Assembly: GCA_910575105.1 (NCBI GenBank)
Contig: CAJTDK010000009.1
Location: forward strand, 62,001 to 126,000
Reading direction: 5' to 3'
Source of the DNA: Lachnospiraceae bacterium
GTDB taxonomy: Bacteria > Bacillota > Clostridia > Lachnospirales > Lachnospiraceae
DNA length: 64,000 nucleotides
The notes beneath the pieces were generated by a model. It did not search any database and was not told the origin of the DNA. It worked only from the letters and a program-made list of their open reading frames with translations. The translations under genes and the position numbers were made by a program. Below are positions 32,111 through 41,500 of this stretch, in pieces (within the stretch, counting starts at the first letter, position 1; every line of letters starts with the position of its first letter).

Positions 32111-33162
32111 AGGGAATGCGTATATGCTTGAAGATGCGCCTGCACTGGATCATCCTGCTGCTTTTATCGGACCTGTTCTTCACCTTCCTGGTGTGGCTTG
32201 CCAATCCCGGCGCGCTGAGAAGCCTTGCCTTTATCATCCTGCTCTATACATTGCTGGCAGCGGCGGCAGGCTGTGCTGTTGAACGGATAAAGGTAAGTGT
32301 TAAGCTTAAGGCATGGGAAGCTTACTTTGAAAGACAGGGGGAATACGGGGAGCAGGAGCTTTTGGCAGTGACGGATAAGGTGTGGCATAAAGCCATACAG
32401 GAGGCTTTCGGGCTGCTTAATGCGGAACGCATGCAGAACAGTGAAAGGCAGCAGGAGCTTTTGAGCTATCAGGAGTTTATCGAGGCATGGACTCACGAGG
32501 TCAAGACGCCCCTGTCCCTTTCGGAGCTGGTTCTGGAAAACCGCAGGGAGGAGATGTCGGACCACGTATACCGCCGGATGCAGTATGTGCAGCGCATGGT
32601 AGGGATGGATGTGGAGAGGATTCTTTATTACGCCAGGCTACACGCGGAGCATGTGGACTATAAGTTCGAGCGGATATTCCTGCCGGAGTGCGTTAAGGAT
32701 GCGCTGGAGGAATTTTCCGGTGTGGCGGAGGAAAAGGGGGTGGCTGTGCGGGTAGAAACAGCGCCCTCCTGGATCGTCAGCGACCGTAGGGTGATTGGAT
32801 TTATGCTGTCCCAGATTCTTGGAAATGCGTTTAAATATACGAAAAAGACGGGAGGAACCGTAGAAATCGCCGGGTGGGAAGACCAAGGGGAAGGAAAAGA
32901 AAAAGAGAAAGGGAAGATTCACCTTGCCGTCAGGGATAACGGTGAGGGAGCCCCGCAGGAGGATGTCCCGTTTCTGTTTGACAAGGGCTTTACCGGCAGC
33001 CATCCGGGGCGGCAGAATGCCACGGGGATGGGGCTTTATTTTGTAAAGAAGTATGCAGAGATCCTGGCGGTGGACGTCCGGGTGGAGGAAGAGCGGATTC
33101 CTGCTGGAGGATTTGGGATAGAGCTTATATTCCCGGTGGTCTCGCCGCGGGAAACAATATAG
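32107..33162 (+). CDS. BceS-like intramembrane-sensing histidine kinase
   Basis: A 351-residue kinase with two N-terminal helices (about residues 10-32 and 38-58) and almost no extracellular loop, the mark of intramembrane-sensing kinases. Histidine box FIEAWTHEVKTPLSLSEL, N-box QILGNAFKYTKK, G1 VRDNGEGAPQED, F-box LFDKGFTG and G2 ATGMGLYFVKKY. A basic/acidic insert (EGKEKEKGK) lies within the ATPase domain. Start 32107 overlaps the regulator's stop. Closes the Bce-like operon. Confidence 0.94.
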   Translation: MKGMRICLKMRLHWIILLLLSDLFFTFLVWLANPGALRSLAFIILLYTLLAAAAGCAVERIKVSVKLKAWEAYFERQGEYGEQELLAVTDKVWHKAIQEAFGLLNAERMQNSERQQELLSYQEFIEAWTHEVKTPLSLSELVLENRREEMSDHVYRRMQYVQRMVGMDVERILYYARLHAEHVDYKFERIFLPECVKDALEEFSGVAEEKGVAVRVETAPSWIVSDRRVIGFMLSQILGNAFKYTKKTGGTVEIAGWEDQGEGKEKEKGKIHLAVRDNGEGAPQEDVPFLFDKGFTGSHPGRQNATGMGLYFVKKYAEILAVDVRVEEERIPAGGFGIELIFPVVSPRETI

Positions 33163-33256
33163 TGTCGGAAGAAATTATACTGTGCGGAAAAGTCGCTGCC
33201 GGTCACAGGGTAAATAATCATGAAAAATATCTGGATGAAGGAGCTGAGGTGTGATA

Positions 33257-34165
33257 ATGGACATTAAAGACTTAGAGATATTTCTGGCGGTCGTACAGGA
33301 AAAGAGCATAGCGAAGGCATCAAAGCGTCTCTACATGACGCCTCAGGGGATCAGCAGGATCGTAAAAAATCTGGAGACAGAGCTGGACTGCCAGTTGTTT
33401 ACGCGCAATAGCTTAGGTATGGCGCTGACGGAGAGCGGAGAGCGTTTCCTGGAGTATGCAAGGAAGGATACCGGGGATTATTATCAGATGAAAAATGATA
33501 TTCTTCATATCGAGCAGCGAAAGAACGGCATGGTAGACCTGCTGTCTGCATACGGGATCCTGAGGCTGGTCACACCGGATTGCATCACTGCATTCCGAAA
33601 AGCTCATCCGGAGATAGAGTTTCACTACCGGGAATATCCGGATCTTCAGGCAGAGCGGCTGTTTGCCGAGAAGGAGGGGAACGTCGCTTTCTCTATCGGA
33701 AAGTTCGACGGAGAGATGTATGAGGTCGTACCGCTGGAGACATTTCCCATAAAGCTGCTGGTCAATGAAAAGCACCCCTTAAGCAGGCGGGAGAGTGTCA
33801 CCATCAGGGATCTGGAGGGGGAGCCGCTCTATATCGAGAGCAGCCAGTTTGTCATCTATCACCTGATCGTGGGCAAATGTCTTGCGGCGGGCTTTGAGCC
33901 GGATGTGGTGTTCGAGACCAGCGGGTTCAGCCTGTGCCATAAGATGGTGAAGGCCAACAAGGGAATATCGGTGACGGTGGATTTTGTCTATGAGGATATG
34001 AAAGGAACAGGCATGCGGCTGATCCCCTTTTCTGACGGGAAATATGAGTGGAATGCCTGCATGATCACCCGGAGGGAGGAGCATGCCAATGAGGCTGTAC
34101 AGAAGTTCAGGAGGCATATCCAGGAGTGGCTTGAAAAGATCAGAAACGGCGAGATCATCAGATAG
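33257..34165 (+). CDS. LysR-family regulator
   Basis: A 302-residue LysR protein: N-terminal winged helix (LEIFLAVVQEKSIAKASKRL, MTPQGISRIVKNLETELDCQLF) and a periplasmic-binding-like effector domain. ATG 33257 is preferred (AGGTG upstream); a GTG lies two codons earlier. It is parallel to and directly upstream of the C_GCAxxG_C_C protein and TDT carrier genes, separated by a strong hairpin and a region with an ATAG-N7-CTAT box, so it probably regulates them. Effector unknown. Confidence 0.88.
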   Translation: MDIKDLEIFLAVVQEKSIAKASKRLYMTPQGISRIVKNLETELDCQLFTRNSLGMALTESGERFLEYARKDTGDYYQMKNDILHIEQRKNGMVDLLSAYGILRLVTPDCITAFRKAHPEIEFHYREYPDLQAERLFAEKEGNVAFSIGKFDGEMYEVVPLETFPIKLLVNEKHPLSRRESVTIRDLEGEPLYIESSQFVIYHLIVGKCLAAGFEPDVVFETSGFSLCHKMVKANKGISVTVDFVYEDMKGTGMRLIPFSDGKYEWNACMITRREEHANEAVQKFRRHIQEWLEKIRNGEIIR

Positions 34166-34218
34166 CCCTTCATTCGCAATAAGTTGTTGATGCCATGAAA
34201 CAAAAAGTTTCACAAAAG

Positions 34219-34271
34219 AAGGATTTTCTGCGAAATCAATAAATTCTAACCGCAGGGAATCCTTATTTTTT
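34219..34271 (+). terminator. Terminator after lysR
   Basis: AAGGATT-TT-CTGCG (34219-34232) pairs with CGCAG-GG-AATCCTT (34251-34264), then ATTTTTTG. Twelve paired bases with a small internal loop and a T-run. Confidence 0.88.
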
Positions 34272-34318
34272 GTGCGGAATTTCAGATTTATAGATAATAG
34301 AGATAAATGGATATGTTT

Positions 34319-34363
34319 ATAGAATTTAACTATTTTCCGGTATCCTCGGGCGTGGACTATAAT
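34319..34363 (+). promoter_or_regulatory. LysR-type box and promoter before the C_GCAxxG_C_C gene
   Basis: ATAG-AATTTAA-CTAT (34319-34333) is an inverted repeat with T-N11-A geometry, as in LysR sites. A -10 TATAAT lies at 34358-34363; the -35 is poor, consistent with an activator-dependent promoter. Inferred target of the upstream LysR protein. Confidence 0.5.
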
Positions 34364-34399
34364 GAAAAGGACAAAGCTTTATTAAGGAGGAGAATCAAT

Positions 34400-34900
34400 A
34401 TGATGAACGTAAAGATTAATGCAAAAGAGGTTAGCCTGAAAAAGGTGCAGAAGGATGCGGAGGACTCTTATCGCGGAGGATTTTTCTGCTGCGAGGCTGT
34501 TATGGATGCGATCCGCTCGAATTTTGAGATTGATGTGCCGAAGGAGGTTATCGGCATGGCATCGGCGATGTCGGTGGGAGCAGGACGCTCGGGATGTATG
34601 TGCGGGGCATTAAACGGCGGTATCCTCGCTCTTGGAATGGTATTTGGAAGGACAGAACCTTTAGGGCCGAAGGATCCGGATGTCAATAAATGTATGTCTT
34701 ATTCCAATGAATTGCACAACTGGTTCAAGGAGAATAATAAGAAAAATGCTGTCTGCTGCAGGGTTCTTACCAAGGAGTTCGACATGGGAAAAGGCGAGCA
34801 TAAGGAGCAGTGCATCTGGTTTACCGGGCTGTGCGCATGGAAGGTTGGAGAGATCATGTGCAGGGAGCTTGGCATCACCAATACAGATGATGCGGCATAA
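34400..34900 (+). CDS. C_GCAxxG_C_C family redox-type protein
   Basis: A 166-residue cytoplasmic protein of the cysteine-pattern family named C_GCAxxG_C_C. The pattern is visible as FFCCEAVM, SGCMCGALNGG, KCMSY, NAVCCRVL and HKEQCIWFTGLCAWKVGEIMC. The spaced cysteines suggest metal or redox chemistry; the function is not known, and many members sit beside selenium, sulfur or electron-transfer genes. AAGGAGG lies 9 bases before ATG 34400; the longer frame from 34307 includes the promoter region and is not used. It is followed after 46 bp by a TDT transporter, probably co-transcribed and LysR-controlled. Confidence 0.88.
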   Translation: MMNVKINAKEVSLKKVQKDAEDSYRGGFFCCEAVMDAIRSNFEIDVPKEVIGMASAMSVGAGRSGCMCGALNGGILALGMVFGRTEPLGPKDPDVNKCMSYSNELHNWFKENNKKNAVCCRVLTKEFDMGKGEHKEQCIWFTGLCAWKVGEIMCRELGITNTDDAA

Positions 34901-34946
34901 TTTTGCGGATTTGGCAGACAATAAGAGGGAAACGAGGTAAAGAGCA

Positions 34947-35864
34947 ATGAAAAATGTAATTCAGAAAGTGTCAATTCCGGTATGCGGGGTGATGCTTGGG
35001 ACGGCGGCGCTGGGCAATCTTCTGCAGAACTATTCGGAGGGGATCCGCTATGTATGCGGGGCATTTTCGGCATTTCTTCTGGTGCTGGTACTCCTGAAGC
35101 TGATCCTTTTTCCCGGGAAGGTAAAGGAGGATATGGGCAATCCCATTATGGCAAGTGTGGCGGGGACATTTCCTATGTCGCTGATGATCTTAAGCACTTA
35201 TGTTAAGCCTTTCATTGGCCAGGTGTCTTTTTATATCTGGGCGCTGGCAATTGCGCTTCATCTTGCGCTGATCATCTATTTTACGGTGAAATTTATCCTT
35301 AAGCTTCAGATGTCGAAGGTCTTTGCAAGCTATTATATCGTGTATGTGGGAATTGCGGTAGCAGCGATCACGGCTCCGGCTTACGAAAAGCCGGCGGTAG
35401 GGAGCGCGGCGTTCTGGTTTGGGTTCGTTACCCTGATCATCCTTCTGGTTCTGGTCACCTACCGGTATCTGAACTTTAAGGAGATCCCAGAGCCTGCAAG
35501 GGCGCTGGTCTGCATCTATGCGGCGCCTACAAGTCTTTGCATCGCCGGATATGTACAGTCGGTGACACCGAAGTCGAAGGGATTTTTGCTGGGAATGTTC
35601 GTGGCGGCGACGCTCCTTTATTTATTCGCGCTGGTAAAAGCGGTTTCGTTTTTAAAGCTTCCATTTTATCCGAGTATGGCGGCGTTTACCTTCCCGTTTG
35701 TGATCAGTGCGATCGCGGCAAAGCAGACGATGGCGTGTCTTGCAAATATGGGAAGCCCTGTGCCGGCGCTTCGCATCATTGTGCTGGCTGAGACTGTTGT
35801 CGCGGTGCTTTTTGTGGTGTATACGTATGTGCGGTTTATGATGGCAATCTTTGGAGGTAAGTAA
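34947..35864 (+). CDS. TDT-family (TehA/SLAC1-like) transporter
   Basis: A 305-residue membrane protein with ten hydrophobic helices, of the tellurite-resistance/dicarboxylate transporter family, which includes TehA, the malic acid carrier Mae1 and SLAC1 anion channels. Marks: IPVCGVMLGTAALGNLL at helix 1, NPIMASVAGTFPMSLMI at helix 3, and APTSLCIAGYVQ, YPSMAAFTFPFVISAIA near the end. Likely passes a small anion (dicarboxylate, chloride, sulfite or similar). Paired with the C_GCAxxG_C_C protein under a LysR gene; the substrate is not known. Confidence 0.88.
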   Translation: MKNVIQKVSIPVCGVMLGTAALGNLLQNYSEGIRYVCGAFSAFLLVLVLLKLILFPGKVKEDMGNPIMASVAGTFPMSLMILSTYVKPFIGQVSFYIWALAIALHLALIIYFTVKFILKLQMSKVFASYYIVYVGIAVAAITAPAYEKPAVGSAAFWFGFVTLIILLVLVTYRYLNFKEIPEPARALVCIYAAPTSLCIAGYVQSVTPKSKGFLLGMFVAATLLYLFALVKAVSFLKLPFYPSMAAFTFPFVISAIAAKQTMACLANMGSPVPALRIIVLAETVVAVLFVVYTYVRFMMAIFGGK

Positions 35865-35905
35865 GAGAAGGAAAGCTGGCAGTACAGGATAACTGGCAGT
35901 AGAAG

Positions 35906-35952
35906 AACAGGGGCGTTTCGGGGCAGTGATGACGTGTTTCGGAACGCCTGTT
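35906..35952 (+). terminator. Hairpin after the TDT gene
   Basis: AACAGGGGCGTT pairs with AACGCCTGTT (two-base bulge) across a 20-odd-base loop, then TTGC. Weak T-run. Confidence 0.45.
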
Positions 35953-36022
35953 TGCATCGGGTCATCCATATTTTATGATGGATACAGACATGGAAAAATA
36001 TGGATGGCGAGGTGCAAAGGTT

Positions 36023-36910
36023 ATGGAACTGATTTTGGGATTATTTTATGAGAAACGCGGAGACTGCCTGGAACAAAGGTCTGTCATCTGTGCTGTAGTG
36101 CTGGCGCTTTTTCTCGGCGGGGTCTGTCATGGCCTGTCAGTCCGCGCAGATGACCGAGACAGCGTCAGGGCAATGGAGACGGCCGGATGTGCAGCTTCTT
36201 CGGTTACGCCAGGTGCGGCGGCAGCTTTAAGGCCGGATATCGAAAGGATCAGCGGCGGATTGCTGAAGGAAGAGGAAGGGACGGCGGTACCGGAGGCTTC
36301 TGCAAAAGCACGGGACATGGACGATGGCGGCGGTGCTGAGACTGTGAATGCGGATGGATCTGCTGCGGATAAGCCGGCAGATCCAAGCCCGGCAAAGACT
36401 AAGGCGGCTTATGGGAAAGCTGCAGTGGCAGAGAAAAAAAGGCCAGCATTTGCAGACAGGAAAGAAAAAAAGGCATTATTTGCCGCGGACAGGGAAGGGG
36501 CGGCCGATGTGCCTGAAAAAACGTCTGGGGCTTTGCACAGGATAACAGAGATTCTGGGGGCGCCGGGGGCTGCGGCGGGGAGAGAGATATCCGGGTTCGT
36601 CTGTGATGACAGGGGGTATATCACCGGCTACCGGGACAGCAGGAAGTTCTTGAAGGACTCTCTGGCGGTGCTGCCCAAAGACAGCGCCTGTACAGGGGTG
36701 ACGAAGGCGGCGTTTAAGGGGCTGGAGGATGAGATAGCGGAAATCTTTGTGACGGCGAATATCATGTACATTGAAGAAGGGACATTCGATGGGCTGGTAA
36801 ATCTGGTATATATCGAGGCTGATCCGCAGAATACAGCGTTTTACTCGGCAGACGGGATCCTTTACCGGAGGGACGGAAGGATCTTTGCGCGTCCTCAGAG
36901 ATTGATGTAA
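36023..36910 (+). CDS. Secreted BspA-like leucine-rich-repeat protein
   Basis: A 295-residue protein with one N-terminal hydrophobic segment (VICAVVLALFLGGVCHGLSVRA, signal peptide or anchor), a long Ala/Lys/Glu-rich low-complexity middle (about residues 45-180), and a C-terminal segment resembling one or two BspA-type LRR units: AEIFVTANIMYIEEGTFDGLVNLVYIEADPQNTAFYSADGILYRRDG. Such proteins are cell-surface binding modules, here very short. ATG 36023 has GAGGTG upstream; the longer frame from 35975 lacks one. No partner gene; function unknown. Confidence 0.68.
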   Translation: MELILGLFYEKRGDCLEQRSVICAVVLALFLGGVCHGLSVRADDRDSVRAMETAGCAASSVTPGAAAALRPDIERISGGLLKEEEGTAVPEASAKARDMDDGGGAETVNADGSAADKPADPSPAKTKAAYGKAAVAEKKRPAFADRKEKKALFAADREGAADVPEKTSGALHRITEILGAPGAAAGREISGFVCDDRGYITGYRDSRKFLKDSLAVLPKDSACTGVTKAAFKGLEDEIAEIFVTANIMYIEEGTFDGLVNLVYIEADPQNTAFYSADGILYRRDGRIFARPQRLM

Positions 36911-36917
36911 ATAGTGC

Positions 36918-36947
36918 TTGCATATTTTGTGTATGTACGCGTACAAT
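36918..36947 (+). promoter_or_regulatory. dsdA promoter with palindrome
   Basis: TTGCAT (36918-36923), 18-bp spacer, TACAAT (36942-36947). The 12-bp perfect palindrome TGTACGCGTACA (36934-36945) overlaps the -10, a good repressor site. The regulator is not identified in the window. Confidence 0.55.
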
Positions 36948-37022
36948 CTTGGTAGGAAGACTGATATGCGGTGGTCTGCCGCAAGATCATTTCTGCAATA
37001 GGAGAAGAAGGAGGAAGAGATC

Positions 37023-38339
37023 ATGGGTGAAGCGTATAAAAGCCTGCCGGTTGTCAGGAAGCTTTCGGCGGCGGAGGAGACGGCGTGGATCAATCCGGGA
37101 AAGGTTCCGCATAAGGAGAGTAACCTGAAGATCGGAATGGCGGATATTGAGGACGCCGAAGCGCGGCTTGGGCGGTTTGCACCGTTTATCATGAAGTGCT
37201 TTCCGGAGACGGAGAAGGAGGGCGGGCTGATTGAGTCTGCGCTGGTTCCGGTTCCAGAGATGCAGAAGTACCTTGAAGAAATCTGCGGGGTTCGTATGCC
37301 GGGGAAGCTTTTGCTAAAACAGGACAGCCATCTTGCGATCGCTGGTTCCGTTAAAGCCCGCGGGGGGATCTATGAGGTGCTCAAACACACAGAGGAACTT
37401 GCCGTGGAGGCAGGGCTGATCAACGCCGAGGACGATTACGCCAGACTCGCAGAGCCGGAATGCAGGGCATTTTTCAGCCAGTACACGATCCAGGTCGGCT
37501 CTACAGGGAATCTTGGCCTGAGTATTGGAATCGCCAGCGCGGCAGTAGGCTACAGGGTGGTGGTGCACATGTCCGCGGACGCAAGACAGTGGAAGAAAGA
37601 CATGCTGCGAAGCCACGGCGTTATGGTGGTGGAGTACGAGTCTGACTACAGCGCGGCAGTAAAGGAGGGGCGTCGGCTGTCTGATGAAGATCCGAAAAGT
37701 TATTTTGTAGATGATGAAAATTCGGTGAATCTTTTCATGGGCTATGCCGTAGCCGCAAAGCGCCTGAAAAAACAGCTTGATGAGCAGAACATCCTTGTTG
37801 ACGGCGCGCATCCGCTGTTTGTCTATATTCCCTGCGGAGTGGGCGGCGCTCCTGGGGGAGTGACTTTTGGCCTGAAAGAGATCTGGGGAGATGATGTGCA
37901 CTGCTTTTTCGTGGAACCTGTGCAGGCGCCGGCGATGCTCTTAGGCATGGCATCCGGGCTGCACAACGGGATCGCCGTGCAGGATATCGGCCTTACGGGA
38001 GTGACTAACGCAGACGGTCTGGCGGTAGGACGTCCCTCTGGGTTCGTGGGAAAAGTGATGGAGCCGCTTCTTTCCGGAGAATTCACGCTGGCAGACAAGA
38101 AGCTCTATGATTATATGCGCGCCCTCCTGGACACGGAAAAAATCTTCCTAGAACCAAGCGCCTGCGCCGCTTTCGAAGGTCCCGTAAAGTTACTGGCCTA
38201 TGATGAGACCAGAGAATATATCAGGAAAAACGGATTAGAAAAAGCTATGGAAAACGCTGCCCACATCGCCTGGGCCACCGGCGGAAGCCTGGTTCCTGAA
38301 GAAATCCGTAAGGAGTACAAAAACACATATCTCGATTAA
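37023..38339 (+). CDS. dsdA: D-serine ammonia-lyase
   Basis: A 438-residue PLP enzyme that deaminates D-serine to pyruvate and ammonia. Family marks: KLLLKQDSHLAIAGSVKARGGIYEVL with the PLP Lys111, VGSTGNLGLSIGI (phosphate loop), KKDMLRSHGVMVVEYESDYSAAV, and IPCGVGGAPGGVTFGLK. AAGGAGGAAG precedes the ATG. The next large gene is pyruvate:ferredoxin oxidoreductase, so D-serine carbon may go directly to acetyl-CoA; the two are separated by MITE copy C and a PFOR promoter. No dsdC or dsdX gene adjoins it. Confidence 0.94.
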   Translation: MGEAYKSLPVVRKLSAAEETAWINPGKVPHKESNLKIGMADIEDAEARLGRFAPFIMKCFPETEKEGGLIESALVPVPEMQKYLEEICGVRMPGKLLLKQDSHLAIAGSVKARGGIYEVLKHTEELAVEAGLINAEDDYARLAEPECRAFFSQYTIQVGSTGNLGLSIGIASAAVGYRVVVHMSADARQWKKDMLRSHGVMVVEYESDYSAAVKEGRRLSDEDPKSYFVDDENSVNLFMGYAVAAKRLKKQLDEQNILVDGAHPLFVYIPCGVGGAPGGVTFGLKEIWGDDVHCFFVEPVQAPAMLLGMASGLHNGIAVQDIGLTGVTNADGLAVGRPSGFVGKVMEPLLSGEFTLADKKLYDYMRALLDTEKIFLEPSACAAFEGPVKLLAYDETREYIRKNGLEKAMENAAHIAWATGGSLVPEEIRKEYKNTYLD

Positions 38340-38373
38340 AAATATTTTCAGACGGGAGGCGATAAAGATGTAT

Positions 38374-38472
38374 GAGCATGATACAGGAGTGAGGGGCGGC
38401 TTTTGCGCAGCAAAGCTCGGAATGCCGCCGCGAATCGCTGCTATGAGCGGCCCATGGGCCGTGAATAGCAAC
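38374..38472 (-). mobile_element. MITE-like element, copy C (99 bp, right end missing)
   Basis: Minus-strand copy: starts at 38472 with GTTGCTATTCACGG, then a perfect CGGCCCATGGGCCG palindrome and the GGCGGC...GCCGCC hairpin. It ends in the TGTATCATGCTC segment and lacks the terminal GGAATGCGCA hairpin and right end. No target duplication is visible. It lies 34 bp after the dsdA stop and 40 bp before the PFOR promoter. Confidence 0.82.
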
Positions 38473-38511
38473 TTGTACAGAAAAAGGAACAAAATTAGGC
38501 GCAACAACCAC

Positions 38512-38540
38512 TAGACTTTTATTCGCCGCCGGACTATAAT
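38512..38540 (+). promoter_or_regulatory. PFOR promoter
   Basis: TAGACT (38512-38517), 17-bp spacer, perfect TATAAT (38535-38540), 59 bp before the ATG; AAGGAGGAAC is the ribosome site. Confidence 0.6.
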
Positions 38541-38598
38541 ATTTATACACGTCAATTTATTGTAAATTGTATTAAATTTTAAGGAGGAACAACAAAAA

Positions 38599-41500
38599 AT
38601 GGCAAGAAAAATGAAGACCATGGATGGTAATCAGGCAGCGGCTCACGCTTCATATGCTTACACCGAAGTTGCAGCCATTTACCCGATCACCCCGTCATCT
38701 GTTATGCCGGAGCATGTAGATGAGTGGGCTACTGAGGGAAGGGAGAATATTTTTGGACAGACAGTCCAGGTAACAGAGATGCAGTCTGAGGCAGGAGCGG
38801 CAGGAGCGGTACACGGCTCTCTGGCAGCAGGCGCTCTTACAACGACATTTACCGCGTCTCAGGGATTATTGCTTATGATTCCTAACTTATATAAAGTAGC
38901 AGGTGAGCAGCTTCCGGGTGTATTCCACGTATCGGCGCGTGCTCTTGCAAGCCATGCATTATCCATCTTTGGCGATCACTCTGACGTTTACGCATGCCGT
39001 CAGACAGGAGCAGCTATGCTCTGCGAGTCCAGCGTACAGGAGGTTATGGACCTGACGCCGGTTGCGCACTGTGCAGCGCTTAAGGGCAAGCTTCCTTTCA
39101 TCAACTTCTTCGACGGATTCCGTACATCCCACGAGATCCAGAAGATCGAGACATGGGATTATGAGGATCTTAAGGAGCTTGTTGATATGGATGCCATCGA
39201 CGCATTCAGGAATCATGCCCTGAACCCGAACCATCCGTGCCAGAGAGGTTCCGCTCAGAATCCGGACATCTTCTTCCAGGCAAGAGAAGCATGTAATCCG
39301 TACTACGATGCTATGCCGGCGATCGTACAGGAGTATATGGACAAGGTTAATGCTAAGATCGGTACAGATTACAAGCTGTTTAACTACTATGGGGCAGCAG
39401 ACGCTGAGAAGGTTATCGTTGCTATGGGCTCTGTGTGTGATACTATTGAGGAGACCATCGACTACCTGATGGCAGCAGGCGAGAAGGTTGGTGTTGTTAA
39501 GGTTCGTCTTTACAGACCGTTCTGCGCGCAGGCGCTGATTGATGCGATCCCGGATACTGTGAAGTATATCAACGTTCTTGACAGGACAAAAGAGCCTGGA
39601 GCACAGGGCGAGCCGTTATACCTTGACGTTGTTTCCGCGCTGAAGGGCAGCAAGTTCGACGCAGTTCCGGTTAACAGCGGACGTTACGGCTTAGGATCCA
39701 AGGATACGACACCTGCACAGATTGTTGCAGTATTTAACAATGCGGATAAAGCAAGATTCACCATCGGTATTGAGGACGATGTGACCAATCTTTCCCTTGC
39801 AACAGGACCGGCTCTTGTTACAACTCCGGAAGGAACGATTAACTGTAAGTTCTGGGGTCTTGGCGCAGACGGAACAGTAGGCGCGAATAAGAACTCCATC
39901 AAGATTATCGGCGACAATACAGATATGTACGCACAGGCTTACTTTGACTATGACTCAAAGAAATCCGGCGGCGTTACCATGTCTCACCTGCGTTTTGGTA
40001 AGAAGGCGATCAAGTCCACTTACCTGATCCGTCAGGCGAATTTTGTAGCATGCCACAACCCATCCTATGTTGACAAATACAACATGGTACAGGAATTAGT
40101 AGACGGCGGAACATTCCTTCTGAACTGCCCATGGGATATGGAAGGTCTTGAGAAGCATCTTCCGGGACAGGTTAAAGCATATATCGCTGACCACAACATC
40201 AAGTTCTACACCATCGACGGAATCAAGATCGGTAAGGAGATCGGTCTTGGCGGACGTATCAATACCGTGCTTCAGTCAGCGTTCTTCAAGCTGGCAGCGA
40301 TTATTCCGGAGGCAGAGGCGATCGACCTGATGAAGGCTGCCGCTAAGGCTACCTACGGAAGAAAGGGCGACAAGATTGTTCAGATGAACTATGACGCCAT
40401 CGACGCAGGCGCTAAGCAGGTTGTAGAAGTAGCTGTTCCGGATTCATGGAAATCCTGTCCGGACGAAGGATTATTCTCACCAGAGGTTAAGGGCGGAAGA
40501 GAAGACGTTGTTGACTTCGTTAAGAATATCCAGACAAAGGTTAATGCACAGGAAGGAAACACACTTCCGGTATCTGCATTCAATGACTATGTAGACGGCT
40601 CTACACCGTCCGGTTCTTCTGCATACGAGAAACGCGGTATCGCAGTTGATATCCCGGTATGGAAAGAGGAGAACTGTATCCAGTGTAACCGCTGCGCATA
40701 TGTATGTCCGCACGCAGTTATCCGTCCGGTAGCGCTTACCGAGGACGAGCTTGCCAAGGCTCCGGAGGGAACAAAAGCGATCGACATGATCGGTATGCCG
40801 GGCATGAAGTTCACTATGACCGTATCCGCACTTGACTGTACAGGCTGCGGTTCCTGTGCGAACGTATGCCCTGGAAAGAAGGGGGAGAAGGCGCTCGTTA
40901 TGGAGAACATGGAGGCCAATATTGCTTCTCAGGAAGTATTTGACTTCGGAAGAGCGATCGAGGTGAAACCGGAGGTTGTTGCCAAGTTCAAACCAGAGAC
41001 AGTTAAGGGCAGCCAGTTCAAACAGCCGCTCCTTGAGTTCTCGGGCGCATGTGCAGGCTGCGGCGAGACTCCTTATGCAAAACTGATCACACAGTTATTC
41101 GGTGACAGAATGTATATTGCGAATGCAACAGGATGCTCCTCAATCTGGGGTAACTCTTCACCGTCCACACCATACACCGTTAACGAGAAGGGACAGGGTC
41201 CTGCATGGTCCAACTCCTTATTCGAGGATAACGCTGAGTTTGGTTACGGTATGCTGCTTGCTCAGAAGGCGATCAGAAAGAGATTAAAAGCAGAGGTTGA
41301 GACTGTTGCGGCAGCAGATGTTTCCGATGAGATCAAGGCTGCATGTAAGGAATATCTTGACACCTTCAACTGCGGCGCAAGCAACGGAGACGCTACAGAC
41401 AAATTAGTTGCGGCATTAAGCGGTGTTGACTGTGATACATGCAAAGACATCGTGAAGAATAAAGACTTCCTCGCTAAGAAGTCCCAGTGGGTATTCGGCG

